Origin: Dendrobium chrysotoxum
Taxonomy: Eukaryota > Streptophyta > Magnoliopsida > Asparagales > Orchidaceae
Direction of reading: 5' to 3'
Length of the DNA: 64,000 bases
NCBI GenBank assembly: GCA_019925795.1
Contig: CM034305.1
Span: 70,606,573-70,670,572 of the forward strand
Part shown: in pieces, positions 23,072-35,159 of the stretch
Layout of the letters: each line of letters begins with the position of its first letter
How positions within the stretch are numbered: position 1 is the stretch's first letter
Position numbers and translations under genes: made by a program
The notes under the pieces: generated by a model
What the model saw: the letters and a program-made list of their open reading frames with translations, nothing else
Databases searched by the model: none
Told to the model about the DNA's origin: nothing

Positions 23072-25476
23072 TCAGACATTTCTTCTTTTTCTTTTATTAG
23101 AGTAGACATTATAGTAACCGCTTCACTCCTCTTAGACATAATGTCTTATGAAGAAGATTTTTTATTGCCTTCATCCTGTAAACTATAATTTTCATGATAA
23201 AATATGTCACCTAACCCTTAAGGTGGTTTCCTTTTAAAAGCAATTTTCCCAAGTCTTAATATATGCTAATTTAAATAAAGTAAATATTGGGCCAATATTT
23301 CTACCCTTTAACAAATCAATTATATAAAGTTCTTACATAACTGGGTCACATTTTATTGATTAACTACACAATCTAAAAAATAAGTCAACAAGGCTTTTAG
23401 AGTTCTTTCATTTGACATACACCAATTCATGCATCATAACTTGACAAAGTGCTCTTGTTATTCTCTTAACCAAAACTTCTTCTAATTCATGAAACAAAAT
23501 TGACTTTGCCATTTGAAAGTCAAGCAAGACACTAAAAACTAGAACATTAAAATGAAGTGAATAATAAAAGAATAAATAAAGCATCATTATTTCCAATAGT
23601 CTAGCATAGACCTTGGCATTGAGCAATATATTATCAAGGATATTCTTTTCAATCAAACTAAGGTTGGAGGATTGAAGCTCTTAGGATACATGATTGCTTC
23701 ATACTCTGCCAAATTAGGATATTTTTGCTCATAATGGCCTCTCTTATTATGCAATCATAGTTGACTTAACATCCAGCTCTACCATAGATCAAAAATAAGT
23801 ATCTAATAAATGCACAATAGGAGGTATTATTAAAGAAGTTTGAGTGAATGTTGGGGATATTAAATTGAAGGTTAATTAACTGCTACAAGACCTTGCTATA
23901 TAGCTATAATATGTGGTGTGGGCGTTAGCTGAGATACTCAACTAATATCATCCTATAAAGTATTAACTACAGTGATCTGGCTTTGTCCAATCTGAGTAGT
24001 TTATTTTGAAGCCACTTGAGTTGTCAAAGTTGTCATAGTGACTGTTGTCTAGTTAAAAAGTTCTTAATATTTTAGAATTAGTCATCTTTTTCCTTACTCT
24101 TAAAAGAGTCCAATTGCTCTCTTTAATAAAGTTATTAAGAAGGATCTTTATATGGATGTTAAGATGGGTCATAAGATGGACAAAACTGATGAAGATTTCC
24201 CCAAACTCTCTTAATTGTACTCATTACATGAGCACTAAGAAGAGTTTTAAGGTTATCAGGTAAAAAAATCATCAAGTAGATCATCCCAATTATTTGGATT
24301 AGATAAATTAGGATTATATTAAGGCATGATAGAATCAAGTTTTGTATCATTTGTTATCTTATCATTTGAATAAATAAAGATGTTGGATAAGCTATGACAT
24401 TTCTTTTTGGATTTGTTGGAATATTGATTAATCTTTAAGCAGTTCTTAACTTTCTCTTCTTGCATGTTTTAAACTTTCTTTTGGAGAAGAAAAAAAAAAC
24501 CTGATGCTTTGAGAAGAAGTCAACTTCGGTATCCACTTGTGTTGTGCAAGGGCCATCAAAAGAATATGTTCAAATTTCTTTTGATTAATATGTGAGATGA
24601 CAAAAGAATGAAATCTGTAACAATATCATATAGCCAGGAGAGATTCAGTTTAAGTTTTTTTATTATTATTATTTGTATTTATTTGTTTGTTTTCATACTA
24701 CATTTTCTGATCTTTTTGGTCACTTGATAAATGGAGATGAACTATTTCCATATGAATGAAAACAAAAAATTATAAACTACTCTAAAATTAAAAAAAAAAA
24801 ACACACACACACACACTATAAAGAATTTGTTATCATAGTTGATGTTTATATTTTAATTAACTTGTCATCAGTATCTTTCATTAATAAACATAAAAAAAAA
24901 GATGTTCAAAACTTAATGTAAAATTAATGATATAATTAAATCATTTGATCGGGTGCCTCAGCTCTAAACATAGAGGAAAGAATTTGAGTGTAGTAATTGC
25001 TAATTTATAGCAAATGTGATTAAATTTGTCAAACAAAAATAAATTAGAATAATGAAACCCTACAAGAAAAAAATTATTTATTTATTTATTTTTCAGAAAA
25101 GTTATATGCGGAAATAAAATTTTGATTTAATTGGAATTCGATCTCAAACAGATACTTTTTAGTTAATATAGCTATCACCCTTATTTATTTTTCTTTTCTT
25201 TTCTTGGAACTACATTTTTTTATTTATGCATTAAGATGTATCATTCAGGCGACTTTTTAATATTGATAAGGACAAGTAAGCAAAAACTCTAAATAAATGA
25301 AATTAATATAGATGGATAATAAATTTTTATAAGAACTTCTTGTAGATTTTCCTCCAACGGAATGGTGATATCTGGATAAAATAGCCATGTCGGAAAATAT
25401 ATATATATATAAGAAAATAAATGAAGGTAGAACCCATTGGATTTTTTGTATGGTTTATTGCCATTTTTCTGGTGAA
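23072..25476. other. AT-rich stretch without recognised genes
   Basis: Short open frames on the minus strand (for example around 23408-23656) show no motif I recognise; degenerate transposon coding sequence is possible but not demonstrable. A short (AC)8 microsatellite lies at 24801-24816 after a run of A. On the minus strand an AATAAA signal lies at 25458-25453, about 20 bases after the DUF247 stop codon. Confidence 0.45.
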
Positions 25477-26205
25477 TCAGACATTTCTCCACTGCAAGAA
25501 AGAGACGACGGTAGAGACAAGAGTAAGGAAGGTAATAAAACCGGCAGCTAAAACGTAGTAAGCATGTTGGAGGTACACGCAACATTTTGTCTGCCATCTT
25601 TGGCAGTACTCCTCCACTTCCCACATCATGGACCCATAATTACCACCCTGGTACATTATCACCTCCTGACTTATATTATAAAATAGCCTTGAAAAGTCCT
25701 CGTCACTGGCCAGCCCATTTTTAACTATCCCATGTCGACGCAACAGCTGCACATCCTCAGCCGACTCCACCAGCGCACCCATGAAGGCAACATAAGAAGA
25801 GATATCGCTGCCTGCCTCGGCATGGATGTGTTCGAGAGCCATCATGTTGAGGAGCACGTGTTCAGTGCTATCATCCACTGTTATTTCGGGGAGGGTGAGA
25901 ATGCCATGTCTTGAGTCGAAGCTGATGGTGGTGAAAGCGGAGGAACGGCTCCGTTTGAATTTAATACCGGCCTCATGCAGTTTTGCGGCAGAGCGCATCA
26001 CGGGGAAGTTTGGTACGGGAGCAGGGGGTTTTCGGATCGGAAACTGGGGAGTTTTCGTGGAAATGAACAATTGGCTACGGCGATAGATGTCCAAGGCATG
26101 AATGCCAGGGATACTTTTTGTGAATTCTGTAAGGTCGTCTTTGTCATTGTAGAGGCGCGGCACAAAAAATTTGACGACTAGTTCCGTAATCATACGCTCT
26201 GCTTC
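25477..26205 (-). CDS. DUF247 protein, exon 2 (C-terminal half)
   Basis: 242 codons plus TGA (25477-25479) complete the DUF247 protein begun in exon 1 (32767-33345). The exon is preceded on the minus strand by ...ATAAAGCAG (acceptor AG at 26207-26206), so the protein runs DVDEE-EAERMITELV in phase 0 without loss of reading. Family hallmarks are PVMRSAAKLHEAGIKFK, ILTLPEITVDDSTEHVLLNM, ISSYVAFMGALVESAEDV and LLRRHGIVKN. A single hydrophobic segment near the C-terminus (about residues 409-430 of the whole protein, YVLAAGFITFLTLVSTVVSF) is the usual membrane anchor. The function of most DUF247 proteins is unknown; in grasses, linked DUF247 genes are associated with the S and Z self-incompatibility loci. 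No disabling change is visible. The ATG at 26193 could also suggest a separate short gene, but that would lack the N-terminal domain. Confidence 0.87.
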   Translation of the reverse strand, partial: EAERMITELVVKFFVPRLYNDKDDLTEFTKSIPGIHALDIYRRSQLFISTKTPQFPIRKPPAPVPNFPVMRSAAKLHEAGIKFKRSRSSAFTTISFDSRHGILTLPEITVDDSTEHVLLNMMALEHIHAEAGSDISSYVAFMGALVESAEDVQLLRRHGIVKNGLASDEDFSRLFYNISQEVIMYQGGNYGSMMWEVEEYCQRWQTKCCVYLQHAYYVLAAGFITFLTLVSTVVSFLQWRNV

Positions 26206-28517
26206 CTGCTTTATATTTATTGAAAGAAAGTAAGCTTAAAATATTCTAACAAAATTTTTATATCTTAACCCTAAACATGTGAATATTTATTCTAATTATT
26301 ACATTTAACTTTTTTACCAATTTATTACTTTATTTAGCTTAAATACAAAATAAATTTGATCGGACATAAATCTTAGTATATATTTAAATTAAAAATTTTC
26401 AAAATTAAGTTTATTGATCATTGGAACTATAATTTCAAAAAAAATTCAAACTAAAAGTCTCGATAACATTAACCAATCGACAAAAAAAGTGATATAATCT
26501 AATTCTAAATAAAGTACTTGAATTCAAACTGAAAGCCCAAATCAAGTACTTGAATGCTAATTGAAAATTTTGTGACACTAATTTTAGGTTCAAATGATCT
26601 TTAACTCTCACATGATTATAGTCAAGTCAAGCATGCTCCCTAGACAAATATAACAAGTCCAAAATCACTTAATTAAGATATTATTAAGATACTACAATGT
26701 AGCAAAAATGATTTATGACTAATGAAACAAATATAAGTCGTTTGATACAATATTCTTGATTTTAGCAATATTTATGCAGCATTGTACTATTAAAAATCTA
26801 CAACTAGGCCCACATTTAATACCTAAAGTGTGAAAGCATTCGATTCAAGAGTTTTGAACTCATTAGCATGTCTTAATTTGGGAGTGCTTTAATGCTTGAA
26901 AATAATTGCATGTGTTCTAGAATTATTCTTATGTGTTTGATTTGAACTTCAACAAAATCTAAAAAATATTATAATTTCAACACCTCGGCGTTCAACGTCC
27001 CAATGCCATGGCACTGCACTTAGCTTAGGTGCCAAATAGTGGCATTGTAGTACTATAGTCTTGAGCTTTTGAGTTTTAAACTAGCGCCGCAGGGCTTGGA
27101 TGGTACCGTCACATCGTTAGGCTATTAACTGAACTTTTTAAAAAAAGTAAAAGCACTATCCCATTCTTTTGATTAATCGTACCTTGCCGAACAAGAGAGA
27201 GGAAGAGAGAGTTGAGAAGAGAAAAGTGGATTTTTCAGTCGTTTGGGGTTGTTTTTAGCTGTCTGCCCAATTTGGAAAGTTGTGTGGATCGAGGTGGGTC
27301 ACATGATGCCTATCTAAATTTTCAAAAATACGAATTGAATTTTTTGATTAAATTTCTATTTTCCTTACCAAGAAATATGGAAAACATTGCACCAAAACTT
27401 TCACCATGTAAATTTTTATGTATTTTAGAGATTGAGATTATAAAATTTGAGTATTTTTTGAAAAAAAAATTATTGGATATTACGGAATTTGAGCAGGTTT
27501 TATTGAAAAAATAATAATTTGGACATTGAAAAATAAAACTGTAGGACAATTAAAGACTTGAAATGACGTTTTACACAATTCTTGGTAAGTTAGTGAAGTT
27601 TTGAAAGTGTAAAATTTTACACCACAGGAAATTTCTATTGCCTACCTTTATATAAAACTGTGCAGTTATGACACATGTTCTATTATGCTTTTACTGTTAT
27701 AATGTGATTAAATTATATATATTGCGAGATATAAGGGACTAGAATCTTTTGAGATTCAACCCATTTCAGAAAATATTATGGTGCCTATAACGCATGTTCA
27801 GGTGACTATAAAATTATATTCTAGTGGCTATAAGTCATATTGTTGTACCTACGATCATTTTCTTGTTTAATAAGCATAAAAGGGAGTCATAAGAGATTAG
27901 AATCCTTAGAGATCTTGTCTGGGTCCGGGAGGAGAAAATTGATATGAATTATTCTGTGTTATATGATTCGGTATATTTAACTGCTCAGTTTTATTCTTTA
28001 AATATTTTGATAACTGGTAATCTTTCATTATTACATAGAGATTTATTATACTAAATTTAACTACTTTTAAATATGATGAAAAATATTTAATAAAAGAAAT
28101 TCAAATTTTAGATCAGTTTATGTGGCCTGCTAAGCTATTGAAGCTCGTTGTGATTTTGCTTCTAATTTTTAGGATTTGGGAAAAGGAATGAGTTGGTTGA
28201 TTAGTAGTTTCAAGATTTGATCTAAGTTTAGAGGTTTTTCTCTGTTTTGATTTTTGTACAATCATGCCGAGTTTATTAATATTTAGTTTGATAGCTTCTA
28301 TTTGTAACCATGTACTGTAGTGCATATACATTTTAATGAAATAAAAAAATCTTGTGGATGAGTTTACTCTGGATGCTCATAGCAACTCTATAGTTTATAG
28401 TTTATTTTAATGTTGAAATTAGAGGAAGAATTTTAAAATATTTCCAAAACTTGATCTTGGATTTGCGTGTCACAGCTCAATATGGTATGACCTATCCTAG
28501 TCATGATGGGTTGTAAC

Positions 28518-29227
28518 TAGGGGTGTCAAAATCGGGTTTCGGGTCGGGTTCGGGTCGAACCCGCAATGACCCGCAGCTAAACGGGTTGACCCTAACCCGA
28601 CCCGGGTAGGGAAACGGGTCAGAAAACCGGACCCGGACCCGACCCGTCGGGTTGGCGGGTCAACCCGACCCGACCCGGGTCAGGAATGCGTCCGCGAGGC
28701 GGGCGCGCGCGGGCGCGCGCGGGCGCGCGCGGGCGAGCGCGCGGGCGCGCGTGGGCGCGCGCGGGTGCGGGGCGGGCTAGCGCGGGGGCGCGGGTGCGGG
28801 CGAGCGCGCGGGTGCGGGCGAGCGCGGGCGCGGGCGCGGGCGAGCGCAGGCGCGGGCGAGCGCGGGCGAGCCCGGGCGCGGGCGAGCCCGGGCGCGGGCG
28901 CGCGGGCGCGGGCGCGCGGGCGCGCGGGCGAGCGCGCGGGCGCTGCTAGCGCGGGCGCGGGCGCGGGCGCGCTGCTGGGCCGCTGGCGTTCGCGGATGCG
29001 CGCGGGCAGGGCGGGCAGAGCGGGCAGGGCTTGCGGGCAGCCTCTAAACAGGTTTTCGGGTTGACCCGCCAACCCGTCGGGTCAACCCGAACCCGACCCG
29101 TTTTTCAAACGGGTCGAATTCCTGAACCCGAACCCGACCCGTTTTGAACTCGGGTCGGGTTCGAGTCGGGTTTTCCGGGTCGGGTTCGAGTCGGGTTGTC
29201 GTGTCGTGTCAAATATTGACACCCCTA
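28518..29227. mobile_element. hAT-type MITE, very GC-rich interior (copy 2)
   Basis: This is the same element as at 7018-7810: identical termini (TAGGGGTGTCAA and TTGACACCCCTA) and nearly identical outer ~170 bp at each side. It is flanked by its own perfect 8-bp duplication, gttgtaac (28510-28517 and 29228-29235). It is 710 bp against 793 bp for copy 1; the difference lies in the CpG-rich interior, where gcgggcgcgg-type units have been gained or lost. It lies inside the DUF247 intron. Confidence 0.94.
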
Positions 29228-29259
29228 GTTGTAACACTATTATTAGAAGATTTTTTCCA

Positions 29260-29830
29260 TTCGACCACTATCCCTATACTATGATCTCTTGAACATCGAC
29301 ACCTGACAAATGGTTCTTTAACTACTATTCACTAATTATAATCCTTTAACACTATGATTCTTCGACATCTACTTCCCAATTATGATCCCCTCACCACTAT
29401 CACCCACATCAATTCTCCAAGCACCTTTACCTAACAATGATCTCATAACCTCCAACCATTGCTGCTAGACTTTGGTCCCTAAATAGCCGTCACCCAACTA
29501 CGGTCCTCCAACCATTGTGGCTCGACTACAATCCTGTAGCCATCATGGCTCAATCATGGTCTTTCAACCATTATTGCCTTATTATATTCTTCTAATAATT
29601 ATTTCCAGACTTAGTCCTCCAACCTTTAAACTTCATCACTTGACTAAGGTCTTTTAACCACAATCACTTGGCTATGATCCCCCCACTAAATCACATAGTT
29701 GCAATCCTCTAACCACTGTTATCAAGATATGATCCTCCAAACAATATCCCCTCACTATGGTCCTTCTATTATCATCGTTTGACTATAATCCATTGACCAT
29801 TATCACTTGGCTACTTTAAACCCAATTACT
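29260..29830. repeat. degenerate ~30-bp minisatellite in the intron
   Basis: Variants of tatgatcctccaaccactatcacttgac follow one another for about 550 bp (for example tacggtcctccaaccattgt, catggtctttcaaccattat, tatgatcctccaaacaatat). The sequence is pyrimidine-rich and strand-asymmetric and has no coding potential. Confidence 0.65.
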
Positions 29831-32766
29831 TAATCACCTTTCATTGCAAATATTGTTAGCAACTCCATCACCCATAATGATCATATATAAAATCAACATT
29901 AACTCTAACTTCTGGTGCAAATAAAAGGGATTTATGTTATAAGTCTTTCTTTATAGTCTTCCTATCTCCAAGGAGGACATTTAAACAAACAACAAGTAAT
30001 CTGTTAAAAATAACTTCCATATTAAAGGGACTATTCTAGTTTTCACCATGAAATATGTTCTAAACAATATATTTCTAATATATTGTATCAAAACTTTCCC
30101 AAAGGATGGGGTAGGGAAAATTTTAATTTGTAATCTATAAAAATTTTCTTACAATCCATTTTTATGTATTCGAGTGATCAATCTTGATAAAATGCTAACA
30201 TCTTAATCTATCTTTATTTTTTACCAAGAATATTCTAGTATGCAATAGTTTTGCACACTCTATTAGAATTGATTATTATCTAAGGTCAACTTTTACTATA
30301 GGATTACAAGGTCATTCACATCAATATCTTGAGTTTAGTTGTAATGGAGAAATCACAATGCCATCTATTATTTTACCAATTATTAAAGAGTGATGTAAAT
30401 ATTGGTAGGGAAACTTCCATTATACCATCAAATGGCCAATATATTATGAATTATTTTGGTTAGAAAACAATTCCCTTTTGTCATCCATTATTACATTGAT
30501 TTTAGGGAAAGTACATCATGATTGTGGGCAACTTTGACAACAACCTCGAAGGGATGTTTGTATTAATAACTTAGGCATAGTTATAGCTAATAAACTTCTT
30601 CCATCCAATATTTAGTATATGTCTAAGGTAAAATTAATGGCAACTATTTTTCTTAAAACTTTAAGCAAATATGAAAGTTGTTTAATGAAAGTCTTAAGTA
30701 AATTTTAAACTCTCCAATTAACTTTTATTCCTTGTGTAGCATCATACTCATGACCTTAAAAGTATAGCAACTATCAAAGCACAAAACAAAACAAAAATCC
30801 ATTTAATTTGGGATACACATGGTTTTTGTTCCCTCAAATTAAGGTACAAATGATCTCAAGGGGATTTGATTTGACCATATTCACATAGTTTTTGTTTACT
30901 GAGAAACATATTGACAAATAACCTAAGATATGCATGATAATCTTGGTAGATTTCTTTCAATCTCTTCTGTAAAAGCTAATGCTATTAAGCCACTCTACAA
31001 AGAAACTCAAATAGGTTAAACATCCATCATATATTTCCCTCTTTTCTACACAAGTTAATAACATCAAGCAATATTGTGACAAATAATTTTTGATAGGTCA
31101 AACATCATAGTTCGATTTCCCTCACCGTCTTTCAAATATGTTAACTTTATTGAGTAATAGTCTAACAAATAACATCGAACATGTTCAAATATTCTTGATG
31201 TGCATCTTTTAATATCTTTCAAGATAGGTTTAAGTTTGGGGTGACACCTCATACCAATGACTTAAGGAAGACAAATTTTTAAAAATGAATTTCTTTTTAC
31301 CTACCTTTGGATAGATAAGGAACTTTGTTAAATCATATCAATAAAAAATATTAATCAAACTCAAAGAATTAGGTATCCAAAAATGCTTAGTCTCCTACAA
31401 GGGGCAAGTTTTCATAATATTACATCATTACTACTTAAAGCATTATAATTTCATTTATTTCATGCACCAAGTTACATATATCATCCGAAGCATGTATTAA
31501 TAAATAAATAAATTTATATTTGTACAATTAAGAATTTTTATTTCAAAGCTATATACAAAACTATTGAGCCTACTTGATGTCCTCACACTATCCATTATTG
31601 AGGGTTTCTCTAATTACCATAGCTTTCAATCTCTGGCCTTAGCTTTTAATGAGTGATCTTTTCAAAGTTCTTAAATTTTTTAAGGAAGTAACATTTACTC
31701 TGGCTGCATCATCTCTTAAATTATTCTAACAACATCTAAGTAAATGCCTTTTGCAATGGAAGACCAAAGTCTTCTCATAGCGGGAATAGTCATTAAATTC
31801 CTCTAATGATTTTTAAACTCTTTCATGACAGATTTTAAGCCTTTATTGAGAAAAATTGGAACATACAAAGAGAACCATTGGCTTCCAAACTTGGTTTGCA
31901 TGTCATGGGCCTTAATCGTGTCCCATAATTTTCAAACTCTTATTGGATAAAATTTTCACCTTTTTCAAAAAAAAAAAAAAGCCTCTTATGAGAATCATGA
32001 CACTTCAAGCTTGATATGCTTAATAAGGACATTCAATATCAATATTAAGGGAAGACCACAACTTCACCGTCAAGATTATAGGCCTTCATAACTTGTCAAT
32101 GTAAATAACATCAATGTTCCATTAAAGCCAACTCTTACTCCTGGTGTTAGCACTAAGATTTATATTGGACTTCTTGTTATTTGGTTTCCCTTTTTAAAAA
32201 GAGTACTATTAATAAAAAGTAACAAATGATTTCATAAAGATAGCTCCCCACATGGCTCCATCAACTTCTACCATAAAATATGACATGCACATTGTATATC
32301 TCTTATATTATATGAACTTCTTTGCCAAGCATAGGGCATGACATCATTTATAATCAATAACAAATACTAATGGAATCATTTCAACTATGCTAGGCCCTGT
32401 ATTTTCTCCTTTTCCATGTTTTTCATATTAAACTTTTCTATCTATGAAAACCCTATTTTAATTGTGATATTCGATCATCGTATAATGCTAAGTGGTGAAA
32501 TTCTCTTTTTCTACCGGTGTAAATGTTCTAGCATGTTATTTAATTATAGGAAATATTTTAATGTTTTTATTATATCGGCAAATAAGAAAAATATAATTTA
32601 TTTTCATTTTACTATAATAAATACAACATTTCTAAAATTTTTATACCTATTTTGTTCATAAGAGGTTCAAATATTCAACCAATTTTTTTCATATTTAATA
32701 TTAACAAAACATACAAGAAGAATACATGAGTATATATGTATGTATGTATATATATATAGTTAATAC

Positions 32767-33345
32767 CTCTTCGTCGACATCCATCTCAATTGAAACCAAC
32801 TTCTTTAATACCAAAATAGGTAGTTGGTTCTCCAGAATCAACATATCCCTCCTCATATAAGGAATATTATGCATCATTGCATGGGAACTAAAGAAAGGAT
32901 CGTTGCGGTGATAATATCTACAATGGTATGCATCATTCCTCATTACTTCCAGCATGAAACAACCATCAGTTATCATAAGCATTATGAAATTGTATTGATC
33001 CTTCCATCCTTCCTGTAGGTCAACATACGAGCATTGCAACTCCTCCACTATCCCCATCATTTCATGCACATAGATATCCAAGGACTTGACTCCCCGTTTT
33101 AGGAATTTGTAGAGAGCCCTTTTCTTATGAGCCTCTAATGATTGCAGATCATTATTGTGATGATGGTAGGGACCTATTGCAACCACCTTGGGTGTGAACA
33201 CACTAGGCTTTATCATCTTTACAAATTTGGGCAATCTAAATATAGATATTTTCATCCATTGAATCTCCTCTTCGAAAACATCAATTGTATTGCTGAAAGC
33301 TAGTTCCTCCTCCAGGTCAATCACCAATCTTCTCTCCCCCTCCAT
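32767..33345 (-). CDS. DUF247 protein, exon 1 (N-terminal half)
   Basis: 193 codons from the ATG at 33345 (MEGERRLVID). An in-frame TGA lies upstream and no earlier in-frame ATG intervenes. Hallmarks in order: ISIFRLPKFVKMIKPSVFTP (33-52), VAIGPYHH (55-62, the signature of the family), MITDGCFMLEVMR (124-136) and MRRDMLILENQLPILVL (164-180). The open frame continues past the donor GAG|GTATTA for 21 low-complexity residues and then stops, which is what intron read-through looks like. Joined to exon 2 it gives 435 residues, a normal length for the family. A TATA-like ttatatatatt lies about 145 bases upstream on the minus strand (33491-33500). No frameshift or stop is seen, so the gene may be functional. 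Confidence 0.87.
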
Positions 33346-33434
33346 ACTCACAAAAGATCAATTCTTGATCATGGCCATGATAATGAGTAGGCCACCAATA
33401 GCAACAATGCAAGAATGGTGGTTAGATAAGTCTA

Positions 33435-34250
33435 GTTAGAATATTGGAAGAGTGTGGATTTGTTACACTTATCAAAACTTGATATGCAATATATATAAAA
33501 AATAATATGCTTTGTACCTAAGAAAAAAGTTCATTGCTACAATGCTACCTTACTTCCTTCCAGGACATAGCTAAGGTATTAGATGCCAAGTTTGTAAAGA
33601 AGAACTAGAGCAAGACTGGAATATCGACATATGTTTGTTTAAATTTAGCTTTAAATGTTAAAGATTTTGCATCAATATTGTCTTTTTCTAATATGAAATT
33701 ATATTAAAAATTGATGCACCAAATATATAAACTATAATTCTATACATGAGCAGATAAATAGAACGCACATTTTATAGATATCTTGTGCAATTAAAAAAAG
33801 TTAAAAAAGGGCATTGGAGTGCTTTCGTTGTGCCGACTTAAGTTCATGCATCATAATTTGCAAACTTATTAGAAAAAAGTTATTGCAATTCATAAAATGT
33901 TTGCAAATAACTTTTTCGAAGTTTGACGAATGGCTCGAAAGCAAAACTCAACACTTTTATGATGAACAAACAATAGAATAAAACATCATTATTTCTAAAA
34001 TTACAATATTGATTTTGGTAATTAGTGTCCTTTGAGCACAAGACTTTTAGTTGGGGAAATAGCTCGCAATCAGCAGGATGCCACAGCTTAAGCATAATAA
34101 CCTTTTAAAAAATAGCATGATGAATAAAATTCCACAAGATCTTTTTCATATATTGATAAATTTGAAACTTAAAAGCCTTAGAAAATATCCCATGATCTAA
34201 AGATTTAAACTAGTTAATTAAAAAAATTAAATATTAACATATATGTTTCT
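33435..34250 (+). repeat. segmental duplicate B, upstream of the DUF247 gene
   Basis: This aligns with 16955-17780 (copy A) and, after the SINE, with 61233-61680 (copy C). Shared landmarks: ttggaagagtgtggatttgt, agatgccaagtttgt, tcatgcat near 33845, and aatattgattttggtaatta. Here it starts about 90 bases upstream of the DUF247 ATG, so it is the 5' flank of that gene. Confidence 0.8.
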
Positions 34251-34542
34251 CATTAAAAAAGAATTATAATTGTACTTAGAGTATGATTAAATAGGAGCAC
34301 TTGCTAAATTTAAATAAGTAATAGGAGCATACATTAACCGAATTTTAGAAGTAGCAAATTTGTCAAAAAATTCGGCGCATTTCAAAGAATGCACAAACAC
34401 TTTTGTCGCATTTATTAGAAACCTAGTTTCGTGCTTCAACATTTTGCCGACCAGCCACCGGCCATATCTGCAAAATATACGAGATCCGGAAAAGGCACTG
34501 GAGGCATTGTTGGCGGGACTAGGAGAGGTCATTTGGGTTGCC

Positions 34543-34550
34543 TATATAAA
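34543..34550 (+). promoter_or_regulatory. candidate TATA box of an orphan promoter
   Basis: TATATAAA lies in the context gcctatataaacagcttg, downstream of a locally GC-richer stretch (34380-34530) in otherwise AT-rich DNA. A plant transcription start would be expected near 34575-34585. No ORF follows: about 400 bp later the sequence becomes LINE-3. It may be the remaining promoter of a gene displaced by the LINE, or a chance match. Confidence 0.3.
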
Positions 34551-34599
34551 CAGCTTGAGTTACTTAACAATTATTTAAGATCAAATCCTCCTTTCCTTC

Positions 34600-34978
34600 G
34601 CTACTTTTTTTTCTTAGAGGCTTGAGAAGTTAGTTATTTTATTTATATGTTATTCATATAATCTAACCTCTCTCGCTATATTGATTTGTGTTAGTATTAA
34701 ACGAATTTAAACCCTAAACATGTAGTAATAAAATATTTTTAATTTTTATCTTGTTTGAAATTTAGCTCAGTGGTTATTTTTTTTATCAAGTTTAAATTAT
34801 GTATAATGTTTATTTAATTCTTTTAAACTTTTATTTTAATTTCAGTTTGAATTAAGTGTAATGTCTATTTAAGTCTTAAAATTTTGTTTTTATTTCAGTT
34901 TGAATTCATTTTAATCTTTAATTAAGTCTTGAAAATTTGTAATATTTCAAGTGGAAATCTTTCAAATGCAATAGGGAA
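34600..34978. other. no recognised feature
   Basis: AT-rich sequence with repeated ttgaattaagt/tgtctatttaagtctt wording (near 34855-34935, suggesting a short local duplication), leading up to the start of LINE-3. The exact 5' end of LINE-3 is uncertain. Confidence 0.35.
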
Positions 34979-35159
34979 GTGTGTCTTTTCATCGCCCCAA
35001 AGAGCTCTACTAGGATTTTCTCCATCACAATGCTCTCTCATTTGCCTACGGAGGAGAGTTCTCTAACCCTTTCCTTCCTGTCATTCATTTTTTTCAGTGT
35101 TTTAGCCTGCGGGATTTCTTTTTTATGCGTTTCATTTTTTATTTTGGTGTTTCTTTATC

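Larger units (their letters stand above)
26206..32766 (-). other. 6.56-kb intron of the DUF247 gene
   Basis: The inferred intron has a GT donor right after the GAG codon (GAG|GTATTA, minus strand, 32766 downwards) and an AG acceptor ending at 26206; both flanking codons are complete (phase 0). It contains a hAT MITE (28518-29227) and a degenerate minisatellite (29260-29830). The rest is AT-rich: 26206-28509 and 29831-32766 have no ORF with recognisable domains. It has probably been enlarged by insertions. Splicing is inferred from protein continuity, not from transcripts. Confidence 0.75.

Noticed and set aside
25477..26193. Two separate DUF247-like genes rather than one
   Set aside because: The halves are complementary, not overlapping, with matching splice sites and phase; each alone lacks half of the domain. 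A pair of genes would require two independent exact truncations.
29260..29830. CRISPR-like array
   Set aside because: The units are contiguous and decayed with no unique spacers, and the genome is a plant nuclear one.
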